The translations under genes were made by a program, and so were the position numbers. The notes beneath the pieces were generated by a model. The model was given only the letters and a program-made list of their open reading frames with translations. It searched no databases and was not told where the DNA came from. Shown here piece after piece: positions 11,142 to 21,713 of a stretch of 64,000 nt of DNA (position 1 is its first letter; each line of letters begins with the position of its first letter). The DNA is from Tulasnella sp. 424 (lineage: Eukaryota; Basidiomycota; Agaricomycetes; Cantharellales; Tulasnellaceae): assembly GCA_019633425.1 (NCBI GenBank), contig WSUB01000133.1:1-64000 (forward strand), read 5' to 3'.

Positions 11142-13180
11142 GAAGGGAGTCTCGATGAGTCTAGCTCCTGGTCGTTCATGTATTGAGATGTCGCCCTTTT
11201 TTAGGATGGAGGAGAGTCAGGATCGCGAACCCATAAAATCTTGAAATGGAATGTTCCTGCAGCCCTGAGTAAAGCTCAAAAGGGTTCCATACGTGACACC
11301 CAATCTCCCACTCGACCCTTGCCTCTCTCCTCTCTACAGGCAACTGTCAATGCGCCATCGGAGACACAAACACATATGCTTATCATCGCCTTTTTGGCTG
11401 CGGTCTGTCTTGAGAGGTCGACCTCGCACCGCCACACTCGCCCTCGTTCGACTGCGACTGCGGACGACGACGGGTGGTGAAGGACCTCCGGTGGGCGCGT
11501 CTTTGACCAACTAGGAATAGCGACCCATGGCGCAGAGTGAAAAGAGAGAGGAGGGGTTTGGTGGGATGCGCACAAGATTGGCATAGAGTCGATATCCCGG
11601 ACTTGAGCACCCGAGATACCGGATAAGGAACTCTCGGCGACCCGATAACTTGTGTGTGTTTACGATGGCCCCCCCTTTCATCATTGCGTTTGAAGGAGCA
11701 GGCCGAATTTGTAAAACATGAAAAAAGAAGCAGGCAAAGTCAGCAGGAGGGGTGAAGGGAAGAAAAAAAAGTTTACCGTCGGTCCGTCCCGATTTGGGGT
11801 CCTAAACATCGCGGGAGCTATCTATCGACACTTGTCAAGCTCGCCGCCCCTGCCCCTTCGCCCCCTCATTGCACTTTAGTTACGTCCGATGCCTACCTCG
11901 CCCGCTGCTCAAGATCGAGTGACACGATTTCCCCCGAAACATTTTCAGCTGCATTGCATAGCAAGTGATTTGACGTTACGCCCAAACTTCCCGCGGTACC
12001 GACCGAGCGCCGCGCGTTCGTTCCGGCGCCTTGGGGCTCGTCGGACTTACCCCGGTTCCGTCACGCCGCCCCTTCGTCGCCAGCCACCGAAGAGCGGCGT
12101 CGGCCACTCACCATATTAGGAAAGGCGCGACTTTTCCTCTTCCCACCTAAGACTAGTATTCGGCGAGGGGGCGGTACGGCAGACCCAACCCTTACTCCCG
12201 CAACCTAATTTGCCAGGGCTGTCCGAGTTCTTGGGAGCCTCTTACGCTCGACAAGGGAGGATATTCCAGGCGCGCTCAAGGCCGGAGGGAAAGAGCTGAA
12301 AACGGGGAGACGCGGACCAATCGCGAGCCGAGTGTCCCCAAAAGCTTCCCTTCAGGGTGAACAATGCTGACTAATTACTTCCTTTTATAGTAGTTCATTT
12401 CAGAACCCACCAGGACCTCCCTTGACACTCCCTATATACGCATGGGATGGGTATGCCGCTGTTTGTTTTCGATGTGGCTTTCAGAGTTCCCAGTAAATAA
12501 ATTATCGGGGTGTGGCTTGTTCATTGAAAAAAACACGGCCAGAAGCAAGAAGAAGCAGAGGCGGTGCGGGATTGTGAGGAGAGGAGGGGGAAAAAGGAAA
12601 AAAGGAAAGGGGAAAATGATGAGCGAGTGATCTCTTAGGTTTCTCTCGTAAGACAAATGTGGCGTGCGAAGCAACGGGTCAGTCAGTTGCGTCAGGTCGC
12701 GATCATGCTTTGTAAAGGTTAAGCCCCCGTCGGGTGGGATGTCCGGATCTCGCGCTCTCTCTCGCTCTCCGGGTAGACAATGACCGTGGCTCACGACTTT
12801 GACAAACCATAGCTCTGACGTCACCGGTGACTATAAAAGAATAGTACAGATTCACCACTTTTCTTTCACAACGCGTGTCAAGGGTCAAAAGGGCCCGACG
12901 GCTTGGCGTCCCAGAATTTGGAGTGCCGCAGCCCCCTCCACACCTGCGGCAGAGCCCTCCTCGTTACAAACCCAGCTTGAAAGATCAACCATTGGGTTTA
13001 AATTCGCTCGTTCTTTCTTTAGATTTTTGGGTCATGAGATACGGAAATGAGGGCCTTTGTGCCGAGAAGTGGCGTGCCATGCATGCCGCGTTATTCGGAC
13101 CTTGGATTGTAAAGCAAGTTTCAACAAAAATGGCAATCGTCCAAAACGCTATCAGGCCTAGCATCTGAACGTCCGGTGTT
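11142..13180. other. Gene-poor stretch, nothing recognised
   Basis: About 2 kb with no conserved protein in any frame and no RNA gene seen. A TATA-like TATAAAAG occurs near 12832 with no recognisable gene after it. Composition changes around 11640-12400, where Pro/Arg-rich frames appear, but these look like chance frames in GC-rich DNA. Confidence 0.4.
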
Positions 13181-13656
13181 TTCTCTGCCGCTGCGAGCTA
13201 GTACTTTCAAACACACGTGTGACTGCTCAACGATGACCTAGATTTTAGCGTGATCACCCGGAGGACTCGACGAGTAGTCCATCCCTAGCCCTTCTGCGGT
13301 CTCCCACAATTGCTCAAAGTGCTCCCGAGCTTTCGGTGATCTTTTTCTGTTGCCCGCAAGCTAGTACTTTCAAATAACAGTGTGACTGTTCAACGATGAC
13401 CTAGACTTTAGTGTGATCCGTCGGGAGACTCATCAAGTAGTCCCTCCCTGGCCTTTTGGGGTCTCCACAATTGCCCAAAGTGCTCCCGAGCTTCGGTGAT
13501 CTTTCCTGTTGCCCGCAAGCTAGTAATTGCAAATACAGGGTGACTACTCAACGGTGACCTAGGTTTTAGCGTGATCCCTGCGAAGACTCGACAAGTAGTC
13601 CCTGCCTAGCCTTCTGCAGATCCGGGGTCTCTGCAATTGCCAAATTGCTCCCGAGC
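13181..13656. repeat. Three tandem copies of a ~160-bp unit
   Basis: The word GCTAGTA recurs at 13197, 13360 and 13519 (spacings 163 and 159), each followed by GTGACT..CAACG.TGACCTAG, then TAGTCC, and then GCTCCCGAGC. Copies are diverged by small indels. No coding frame persists across units, so this looks like a decaying minisatellite. Confidence 0.85.
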
Positions 13657-14300
13657 AGGCCGGCGACGCCGCGGAGGCCGGATTTCCACGGGCCAGAAAA
13701 GATCGGCATTGCATCATCGCTCAAGCATCTCCATAAGTGTGCGTTCGGCTGGGTTAGACTTCCGTGGCTCATTTAATTCCCCGGACGGGTCTTCGGGTTT
13801 GAATTAAGATGAGAAGAATGCCTTCTCCCATCTCCTCGACGCCTCCAATAGAACACGAGAAGAGCCTCGTTCTTGGCTGATCTACAGGGAAGCATTTAAT
13901 ACGCTCCCTTTGCATTCAGAACCTGTCGAGAAGCGTTCCAGGTTTGCTCTCCCACAATACACGCCGTTTCCACGCCATCGTGCCCTTCCCCATTAGGAGT
14001 CGACCGCTAGTCATGCTTTACCTACATGTCGCTTTAACTCCGTCAATGTACAGGACGGGGTGCCCGACGATACCCGGGGACTTAGCGAGTAGGGTCGAGC
14101 CTTCCAGCGTTTTTGCCTCAGTGCTCCCCGGACAACTCAGAATTGCGGCTCCTCCCGAGCAGCGCTTAAACATTTAGGAGCTCCATTCGGCAATTCGGCA
14201 GACGCCACACTTCTATTACTCACTAATAGACGAAAACGGCTTCCGGAACGCGCCTAACTAACCGGTCCGGAAGAGCAACCAAGAGAAGGATACATGCAAG
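13657..14300. other. Intergenic, nothing recognised
   Basis: No family-level match in any frame; possible remnants only. Confidence 0.4.
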
Positions 14301-14316
14301 GATTGACGTCATAGCA

Positions 14317-14515
14317 AACTGGGACATGCCAGTTCTGGCCTCCGCGGTTCATTCTCAAGGTCAGAGGAGGGCTAGCCCAACAGCGCAGACCCGCAAACAA
14401 GGAGTGGTTCATTGGCACTTGGTTGGTACCTCAGAATCCGTTCCCGAGAATGCCATCTGTGCCGGGACCGAATGCGGCGTCCAATTTCGTCTGCCTGGTA
14501 CAAAGGGGACTTGAC
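14317..14515 (+). pseudogene. Decayed copy of the gag-DM9 gene
   Basis: The plus-strand frame reads PVLASAVHS.. then VVHWHLVGTSESVPENAICA, which lines up with PVLASSLRF.. and VYWRLVETWEPIPRDAIPA of the intact genes 1.7 and 3.4 kb downstream. Only the start of the DM9 part can be traced; indels and loss of the rest mark it as an old dead copy. Confidence 0.6.
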
Positions 14516-15499
14516 TCTCGGGAAGCGGTCTACTCAGGTTCCGATCGAATTCTGTTCTGGAGTTTTAAGTGGCGTACTTCGATGAATGCTATCCTCCCCG
14601 ACTCATTCATCTCTCGCTTTCAACTTTCACTGCGTTGAACAGCCGAGGACGGGGTTGTATATAGAGTGCGATATAGAACAGTATATAGAATGAAATGAAA
14701 TGGTTACCATTTATTTTACAATTGAATTGGACCCGCTTTTAAATTGATATGGCGGATTTACATTTATGCTTATTCAACGGGAGAAATTCCCTCAATGGGA
14801 TGTTCCTAATCAGTCCGAACGACCGAACGGTTTCCTGCCCTTCGGTCTGTCCTATTTCCCACCACTCCGGTTCTCCACTCTTACTCCTCAAAGTCTAAAC
14901 ATGGAAATTCTAGAATTCTCTGATCAATACATGGAATCCTGACGCTTGGGTCATTTTGGTACGGGTAGGAGATTCGACGGAGTGGATCATTCGAGGTCCT
15001 CGTTGGAGATCAATCAGGAGTTCGATGGATTAAAACAATCAACTAGTGCATTCCAGGTGGCAGGGGGAGGGTCTGAAGCTAAGAGCACCAAGGCGTTGCT
15101 GCTGGCACGCTTGGACCTTAATTGGCGGAATCATGATGCAACCAAGAAAAGCATTTTCAGGGAAGTCCCATTGCCTCTACCATAGCTGGTGCCTTAGAGA
15201 GTATGGCCAAAGGAGATTTCCAAGTTCTGGCCCGGGCCTAAGGACTTTTTAAAGAGTGGGCTTAGCTCCAGCATGGACTCTCCTGGGCCAGACCGATCAC
15301 AAGCTGCAAGGTTGGGTAGTAAGATCCAGCTAGGCGATGCGGACGGTACATGGAGGCGCGACAATTGATATGTGTGGCTTCATTCAAAAATGAGTGTAAC
15401 ATATAAGGACTATTATCTTGGGTTATGAACACGCACTGGGGGGAAGGCAATTTCAGCGGCCGAAGCATAAAGGAAACAGTTAATGCCATATATACATTC
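14516..15499. other. Intergenic, nothing recognised
   Basis: No supported gene. Open frames up to 88 codons on either strand look like chance. Confidence 0.4.
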
Positions 15500-15766
15500 A
15501 TAGGAGGTCGAGCGAGGGGCGGCAACATCTCCCCTCAATTACATTTGCTTCGTGATTGTGGCATTTTCAAAGTCTGGAGTCATGCTGCGTGCTTCTCACC
15601 TCATGTAACGCGCGTGCCCAGCAATCTCCTTCCACAAAAGGAGATTTTTTGCACCTCCTTGATATCACTCCACCTCTTCTGCGCAACGTCAAAGCAAACT
15701 AGCTATTAATATATTCTTATAAGGACATCCACCAATTTCAATCCCACCTTCCCTCCACGCATCAAG

Positions 15767-17072
15767 ATGCCAGGGCCTGATCCATGTTCAGACATCGTCC
15801 AAACCACGCCGGATTCCTTAGGTGCGCCTCCGATTCGTATCACATTTCAAGGCACGTAACTGAGAAACGATTCGTGACTTTAGATGAAAACTTCGAATTT
15901 ACGAGCACGGAGGGAATGCCGTACCAAGAGTTCCTTGAACGGATTCACCGTGTAGCCACCAATCAAGGGAGGAGCCGGGACTCTGCATGGATGGCCGATT
16001 TGGCCGCTTTGCACTTCTCTGGGGCTGCATTGAAGTGGTATGAAAGCCTTGAGGGCGATGTTCAAGAAGATTGGCACCTTTTGAGAAAAGCGATTGCTCA
16101 AAAATATGGGGACGAAGGCGCCGAGGGAGCAGGCACTAGTAAGATTCATCTTCCTTACCCTTAACAATATCTGGATGACACAAGAGTTGAAGTTGCCAAC
16201 TGGGGCAATTCCGTTCTCGCGGTTTGGCACCTTCTGAGAAAAGCGATGACCCAAAACTATGGAGACGAAGGCGCCGAGGGAGCAGTCACTAGTATGATCC
16301 ATCTTCATTTACCCTTGATTGATTAATAAGTTAAAAGCATTTCTTCGTCAGCAGAGTCGGCCCCAGATGTGAAAGAAATGACCCCCGAGCCTGAGGACCC
16401 CAACAAGTATCTTCTTCCTGCAAGAGTTGAAGTTATCAACTGGGGCACTCCCGTTCTCGCATCTAGCCTGCGGTTCCCCAAGTCGGAGGGCGAATGGATG
16501 AACGAGGCTAGGCAAAGGAAAGCCAAGTTAGCGGCCCGCACGGGGGCAGTTTACTGGCGTCTGGTCGAAACTTGGGAGCCAATCCCAAGAGATGCTATCC
16601 CAGCGGGCAATGAAAAAGGAACTCAGGCATTCAGTATTCGTGTTTGGAAAGATGGAGGTCTGACGATCGGGAAACAGATTCCCGCGGCCTTCTGGAATAA
16701 TACGCGTACGTAGGCCCGTCGATTATAGGGTCCGTGATTCAGTACGAGTTCCTTTTAATTACATTTCCTGCTCGTTAACTAGGTGCCTGGATACCATGGC
16801 AGGGCAAAGAACTCCAATGGTCCGGTCCCTTCGAAATTCTTGTGGGAGACCGATCAGCGGTGCGATGGGTTTCGCCCCGAGATACTGGCAGGTTCTACGC
16901 GGTCGAGGGAGGCTTCGAACTCTGGCATACCAATGCCCTTTTCGTTTCCCAATCCAACCATCAGGGTGTGTTGGTCGCTGGAAAAACGTTTTCGGCTGAC
17001 TATGAAGGCCGATTGGGTTGGTGGGGCCAAGAGGTTTACGAACGTGACTTTCGCATCCTGGCTTGGGCGTAG
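15767..17072 (+). CDS. Gag-like/DM9 (DUF3421-like) fusion protein, copy 1
   Basis: Exons 15767-15821, 15884-16138, 16352-16705, 16783-17072; 317 residues. Residues ~19-100 resemble the gag-type domain of basidiomycete LTR elements (YQEFLERIHRVA, WMADLAALHFSGAALKWYES). Residues ~135-317 contain two DM9-type repeats as in natterin-like/DUF3421 proteins (DAIPAGNEKGTQAFSIRVWK, GGLTIGKQIP; then PFEILVGDRSAVRW, VAGKTFSADY). The role in fungi is unknown; DM9 proteins in animals bind glycans, which is only a hint. No transmembrane segment or signal peptide is seen. Intron 2 is 213 bp against 60 bp in copy 2 because it contains a duplicated piece of coding sequence. Where copy 2 has CATAAAAGG upstream, this copy has CACAAAAGG. 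The domain call is moderate, the gene model good because copy 2 shares the splice sites. Confidence 0.78.
16185..16325 (+). repeat. Internal duplication lying in intron 2 of copy 1
   Basis: Within the 213-bp intron a segment repeats the end of exon 2 (GACGAAGGCGCCGAGGGAGCA at the exon end recurs near 16265) and a piece like the start of exon 3 (GTTGAAGTTGCCAACTGGGG near 16184). It contains in-frame stops, so it must be spliced out for the protein to be made. Confidence 0.75.
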
Positions 17073-17414
17073 TGTCATAGGTCTTGATACTATGCATCTA
17101 GACTAAGTAGCGCTCAAGCCGTGTAGGTAGAACTTAAGATTGATCTGTCAGTGACACCCTTGGCCTACGCGTGATGGGACGCCGGACTAGGGAGGCGTGC
17201 GCGCCACATGTTAGTGGCCTATGCTGAGAGCAAATAGAGAGACGGTTTGGTACATAGTGAATGCCGAATCCACTTTTATGGTAGGTCTGGCGAGGGGCGG
17301 CAACATCTCCCCTCAATTACATTTGCTTCGTGATGATAGCATTTTCAAATTCTGGAGGCATGCCGTGCGCTGCTCACCTCATGTGACACGCGTGCCCAGC
17401 AATCGATCCCCTTC

Positions 17415-17423
17415 CATAAAAGG
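17415..17423 (+). promoter_or_regulatory. TATA-like box of gag-DM9 copy 2
   Basis: CATAAAAGG about 115 bases before the ATG. The same place in copy 1 reads CACAAAAGG, so the box is altered there. Confidence 0.4.
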
Positions 17424-17534
17424 ATAATTTTGGACCTCTTTGATATCACTCCACCTCCTCTGCACAACGCCAAAGCAAACTTCTTATAAGGACATCCACC
17501 AATACCAATACCACTCCCTCCTTCACCCATCAAG

Positions 17535-18659
17535 ATGCCCGGGCCTGATCCCATCGATTTCTTCGGTGCGCCTCCAGCTCGTATCACACCCAAAGCACGT
17601 ACCTGAGAAGCGATTCGTGACTTTAGATGAAAATTTAAAATTTACGGGCACAGAGGGTATGCCCTACCTAGAGTTCCTTCAAGGAATTCGCCGTGTAGCC
17701 ATCAGTCAAGGGAAGAGCCGGGACTCTCCATGGATGGCCGATTTGGCTGCTTTGCACTTCTCTGGGGCTGCTTTGAAGTGGTACGAAACCCTTGACGGCG
17801 ATGTTCAAGAAGATTGGCACCGTTTGAGAAAAGCGGTTGCTCAAAAATATGGAGACGAAGGCACCGAGGGAGCAGTCACTAGTAAGATTCATCTCCATTT
17901 ACCCTTGATTGATTAATAAGTTAAAAATATTTCTTCTTCAGCAGAGCCGGCTCCAGATGTGAGGGAAAACCCGACCCCGGAGGACCCCGACAATTATCTC
18001 CTTCCTGCAAGAATTGAAGTTGTCAACTGGAGCACTCCCGTTCTCGCGTCTAGCTTGCGGTTTCCGAAGTCGGAGGGCGAGTGGCTGAACGAGGCTAGGC
18101 AAAGAAAAGCCAAGTTGGCGGCCCGCACGGGGATTGTTTACTGGCGTCTCGTCGAAACTTGGGAGCCAATCCCAGGTGATGCTATCCCAGCGGGCAATGA
18201 AAAGGGAACTCAGGCATTCAGCATTCGTGTCTGGAAAGATGGAGGTCTGACGATCGGGAAACAGATTCCCGCGAGCTTCTGGAATAATACGCGTACGTAG
18301 GCCCGTCGATCATAGGGTCCGTGATTCAGTACGAGTTCCTTTTAATTTCCTTTCCTGCTCGTTAACTAGGTGCCTGGGTACCTTGGCAGGGCAAAGAGCT
18401 TCAATGGTCCGGTCCTTTCGAAATCCTTGTGGGAGACCGATCTGCGGTGCGATGGGTTTCGCCCCGAGATACTGGCAGGTTCTACGCGGTCGAGGGAGGC
18501 TTCGAGCTCTGGCATACCAATGCCCTTTTCGTTTCCCAATTCAACCACCAGGGTGCGTTAGTCGCTGGGAAAACGTTTTCGGCTGACTATGTAGGACGAC
18601 TTGGTTGGTGGGGCGAAGAGGTTTACGACCGTGAATTCCGCATCCTGGCTTGGGCGTAG
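17535..18659 (+). CDS. Gag-like/DM9 (DUF3421-like) fusion protein, copy 2
   Basis: Exons 17535-17565, 17627-17881, 17942-18292, 18370-18659; 308 residues. Same architecture as copy 1: short N-terminus, gag-like helical domain (MPYLEFLQGIRRVAISQGKS, FSGAALKWYETLDGDVQEDW), a linker rich in Pro/Glu, then two DM9-type repeats (DAIPAGNEKG..IRVWKDGGLTIG; EILVGDRSAVRW..AVEGGFELWH). Intron 2 has the ancestral 60-bp size (GTAAGA..TTCAG, branch TTAAT). Most differences from copy 1 keep the frame, so both copies look functional. The gag part suggests capture of retroelement sequence by a host gene; no reverse transcriptase, protease or LTR lies nearby. Confidence 0.8.
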
Positions 18660-18770
18660 TGTCATAGGTATTGAAACGTTGCTATATAGCCTGAGTAGCG
18701 CTCAAGCCGTGTAGGCAGACCTCAGATTGATTTGTCATTGAAACCCTTGGCCTACGCGTGCACCTCACAT

Positions 18771-19833
18771 TTTAGTAAACTATGGTGGAAGTCAAACCGC
18801 GACTCCAAGAGATGGAAGAACGCCGTAATACAGGGCTATATATACAGTCTGTGGCTCTACCTACAGGGTGAGGAATTTAATACTTCTACAGAGGCGGGAA
18901 CTTCAGGAACCAGTGTATGCAGCATTGATCACTCTTCGAATGCATTGAGAAACCATCCCTCTGTCTGTTCACAGTACTTTGGGATCGCCGTACGGGGCTG
19001 GGATCTTTTTCATTGGCCAAATCCTCGAGATTCCGCGCAGGATGTGGTGGATGCTGTTAATCGCCGTCGCGTTTCCCCTCCACCGCCGTCTTCGTTTCAA
19101 GCCATCAATGCTCTTGTTTAAGATTGCACTGATTCAATGTCTGAGGGTGCCTCCTTCTCTTCGTGCACTGACCAATTAAGACCTCAACTTATGGCGAAAT
19201 GGCGAGGGTTCGTCCCCCGAGTATATCATCAAGGATCTACGTAAGGAATACTGACTGTAGGAGACATGAGCGGGGTGGGGAAGTGAGACCAAACACGATT
19301 CCGAACGCTCGAAATCTCTATCTGAAATGTATTTTATTCGAATGATGCGCTCCGACGGCACTACAAGTAGTAAAGAAAACTCAATAAAAGGATTCTTCTC
19401 TAAGTATTTTCGCCTCCTTAGGGTGACCGACGTTGCATTTCTGCTTTTACCTAAAAAGGGATGTGCACTCAGATTCTGGGGACGGAGCCCTACTATAAGC
19501 AACGCACCTTGCCTATGGTTTTCCCTCAGGGATTGAGTTCTCTTTGTACTATAGAAAGGAGAGCTGATCGAGTCTCGATCGCTCAACACACTACGCGCGC
19601 GTGGGTGGAATGTCAGACTTGCACTTCGAGGGAGCTTTAAAGCCCAAATGGAAGGAGAAACGCATTATAAAAACCGCGTAGGCCGGAACTGCCTACGCTT
19701 CTCTGCCTCTGTATCCAGCATATGGGCAAGCCGATCGGGTTGCCTTGCTAACTGGGCGAGACACCAGCAAACATGTTTCTCACGCGTACGCCATCGCGGT
19801 CTTCCCAACCCCCACCGCGACCGCTAGCTCAAA
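18771..19833. other. Intergenic, no gene supported
   Basis: Upstream region of MED31. A 129-codon open frame from 18732 has no recognisable family or splice pattern. The last 250 bases before the MED31 ATG probably hold its promoter, but no clear element was identified. Confidence 0.4.
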
Positions 19834-20539
19834 ATGGACCCAAGTGACCCTTCCCTGCCACCCCCAAACGAATTCTTTCATCGTCACTTCCTCAAAGATC
19901 TAGACTCATCAGGCAGCCCGGTCAAAATCAAATTGGAAGGAATCCACGCTTCGGAAGAACGAACCGCAAACCGCGAGCTTTTCTCGCTCGAACTGGAATT
20001 CGTCCAAGCCCTTGCTAGCCCCTTCTATTTGTACAACTTAGCCGTTGAAGGGTATTTGGACGATCCTGTGTTTTTGAATTACTTGAAGTATCTGGGGTAT
20101 TGGAAGGAGAAGGAGTATGTGAGGTTTGTGATGTGAGTGCTTGGGAAGCGGGTTTTGGAGGGTCGGGAAGGGACGAGGCTGACCGTTGGGTTAACGCGGA
20201 AGGTACCCTCAAGCGCTACATCACCTCGACTTGCTTCAGCACCAGAACTTTCGAAACGCGGTGAAGAGGCAGGAGACGCAGACGTTTTTGAACCATTATC
20301 AGTTCGAGCATTGGCGAACCTGGTGAGCCCGACGCCACTCCCTTTCAATGACTTCCCTTTCTGATCATTTCTCCTCGGGTCCGACATCTGAAACGAATCT
20401 CAGGAGAGTCAAGTCTCGACCGCCCATTGCGGACGGCGCGGATAGCGCAGGTCCTTCGAACGCTGCTGCACAACCCCCGCAAGCGAGCGATGCTGCGCCT
20501 GGACTGAGCGATCAAACTCCCGCTCAACCAGGAACATAG
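19834..20539 (+). CDS. MED31: Mediator complex subunit 31
   Basis: Small conserved subunit of the Mediator middle module, which links activators to RNA polymerase II. Exons 19834-20132, 20203-20322, 20404-20539; 184 residues. The diagnostic block spans exons 1-2: SLELEFVQALASPFYLYNLA, DPVFLNYLKYLGYWKEKEYV, then MYPQALHHLDLLQHQNFRNA and LNHYQFEHWRTW. Intron 1 is 70 bp (GTGAGT..AAG). After HWRTW there are two options: the codon following TGG is TGA if the transcript is not spliced there, giving a 141-residue protein, or an 81-bp intron (GTGAGC..CTCAG) adds a Ser/Pro/Ala-rich tail. The tail version is preferred because donor and acceptor are good and phase is kept, but the core protein is complete either way. 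Confidence 0.93.
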
Positions 20540-21713
20540 ATGCTTCAAAAGTCATGACAAAAGTGAGTATGAGACTTTGTCTGCTGAAGCAGTGTCCTCC
20601 ATAGACTGATCGAGAAGATTCTCGAAGCAGACAAAAAGTCCGACACGTACGCTCAACAACCTCAAGTCGAACCGCTATCTGACTCAGGCTCTCGAGCTTC
20701 GCAAGCTCAAACTTGTTTTCACCCCTATTTGTCGACGCGCATTACTAGAGACTGTACCTCATACGCGGGCAGAATCCTCTCGACTGTGAGGGATATTTGC
20801 GAAAAAGTCTATATGTAGGCATATGGAGGCTGTGTGCGCACTTTGGAACCAAAGATTAGAAAGCTGGAGACCCCGACTCTGGGTGATTTGCTAAATAGAT
20901 CGATGGATGAGCTTGCGGAATTTGCGCTTTCCGCTCTCGACCCCGCCTCGTTTCCTTGTTCGGTGTTGAGTTCGGATTGAGCCGTACGCGTACTACGTAG
21001 AAAATAGCGCGCGTCATCGATTCCCTTGGAACAACCGCGACACAGCCCCTGAGCGCCACCACTCAACGATTTCGAACTAGTCCGGGATTTCTTTGTGCTC
21101 CAAGGAGCGGGGACAAAGCTCATAGTCTGGCCCCCTATATAGCCTGGAGCTGCGAGCAAGTGTCAACGGTTGGATACGAAACCCTTCGTACACTTCCCCT
21201 TCCCCCAGCTTCGGCATAACCTTCTACCGCCACCGTATCATCCCTCTAATATAAACTCTCTTCTTCCAACCATCATAACGCCCTCATCAATCACCTCGCC
21301 CTTCATGTCCAACCCTCCATTTTCCGCTGAACCTGGGCAATGTGAGTAAATTTCAGTCCGGACTGTCTGTGCCGGGGGTGTCGTCACTCCACCCAAGGTC
21401 ACACACGCCCGGCCTCCGTTTCGATTTGGATTTATATGAGAGCAGTTTCGCTGACCTAAGACCCTGTCTCGCCTTTCTTTCGCCGTGTATCGCAGTGTCC
21501 GACTCGCAATCGTACGGACACCCTGCTCGCTCCCGTGTATTTCGCTGACTCTCTCTTTCCCCATATCTCTCTACTCTCACTATTCGGTCCTCGGTGCATG
21601 CCCCTCCTCGGCCGGCTCCGATAACATCATCCAACCCAACCCACTGACTAAATCACATCATCGTCATCTTTATCAAAACCTTTGGTACCTTTCTTTCATC
21701 ACACCTCCTTACG
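20540..21713. other. Between MED31 and PP2C, no gene supported
   Basis: Plus-strand frame 20600-20817 is open for about 70 codons (LIEKILEADKKSDTYAQQPQ..) and could be a stray exon, but I do not recognise it. The last 450 bases are pyrimidine-rich and probably hold the PP2C promoter and 5' UTR. Confidence 0.35.

Larger units (their letters stand above)
15500..17140 (+). repeat. Tandem segmental duplication, unit 1 (gag-DM9 gene)
   Basis: About 1.6-1.8 kb unit repeated at 17285-18770, including promoter flank (GAGGGGCGGCAACATCTCCC at the start of both), the whole gene and 3' flank. Confidence 0.9.
17285..18770 (+). repeat. Tandem segmental duplication, unit 2 (gag-DM9 gene)
   Basis: Partner of 15500-17140; see that entry. 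Confidence 0.9.

Noticed and set aside
15500..18770. LTR retrotransposon explanation for the gag-like genes
   Set aside because: No protease, reverse transcriptase, integrase, LTRs or primer-binding site near either copy; each gene has normal host-like introns.
18732..19121. 129-codon plus-strand frame as a gene
   Set aside because: Begins inside the duplicated flank of the gag-DM9 gene and has no recognisable domain, intron pattern or paralog.
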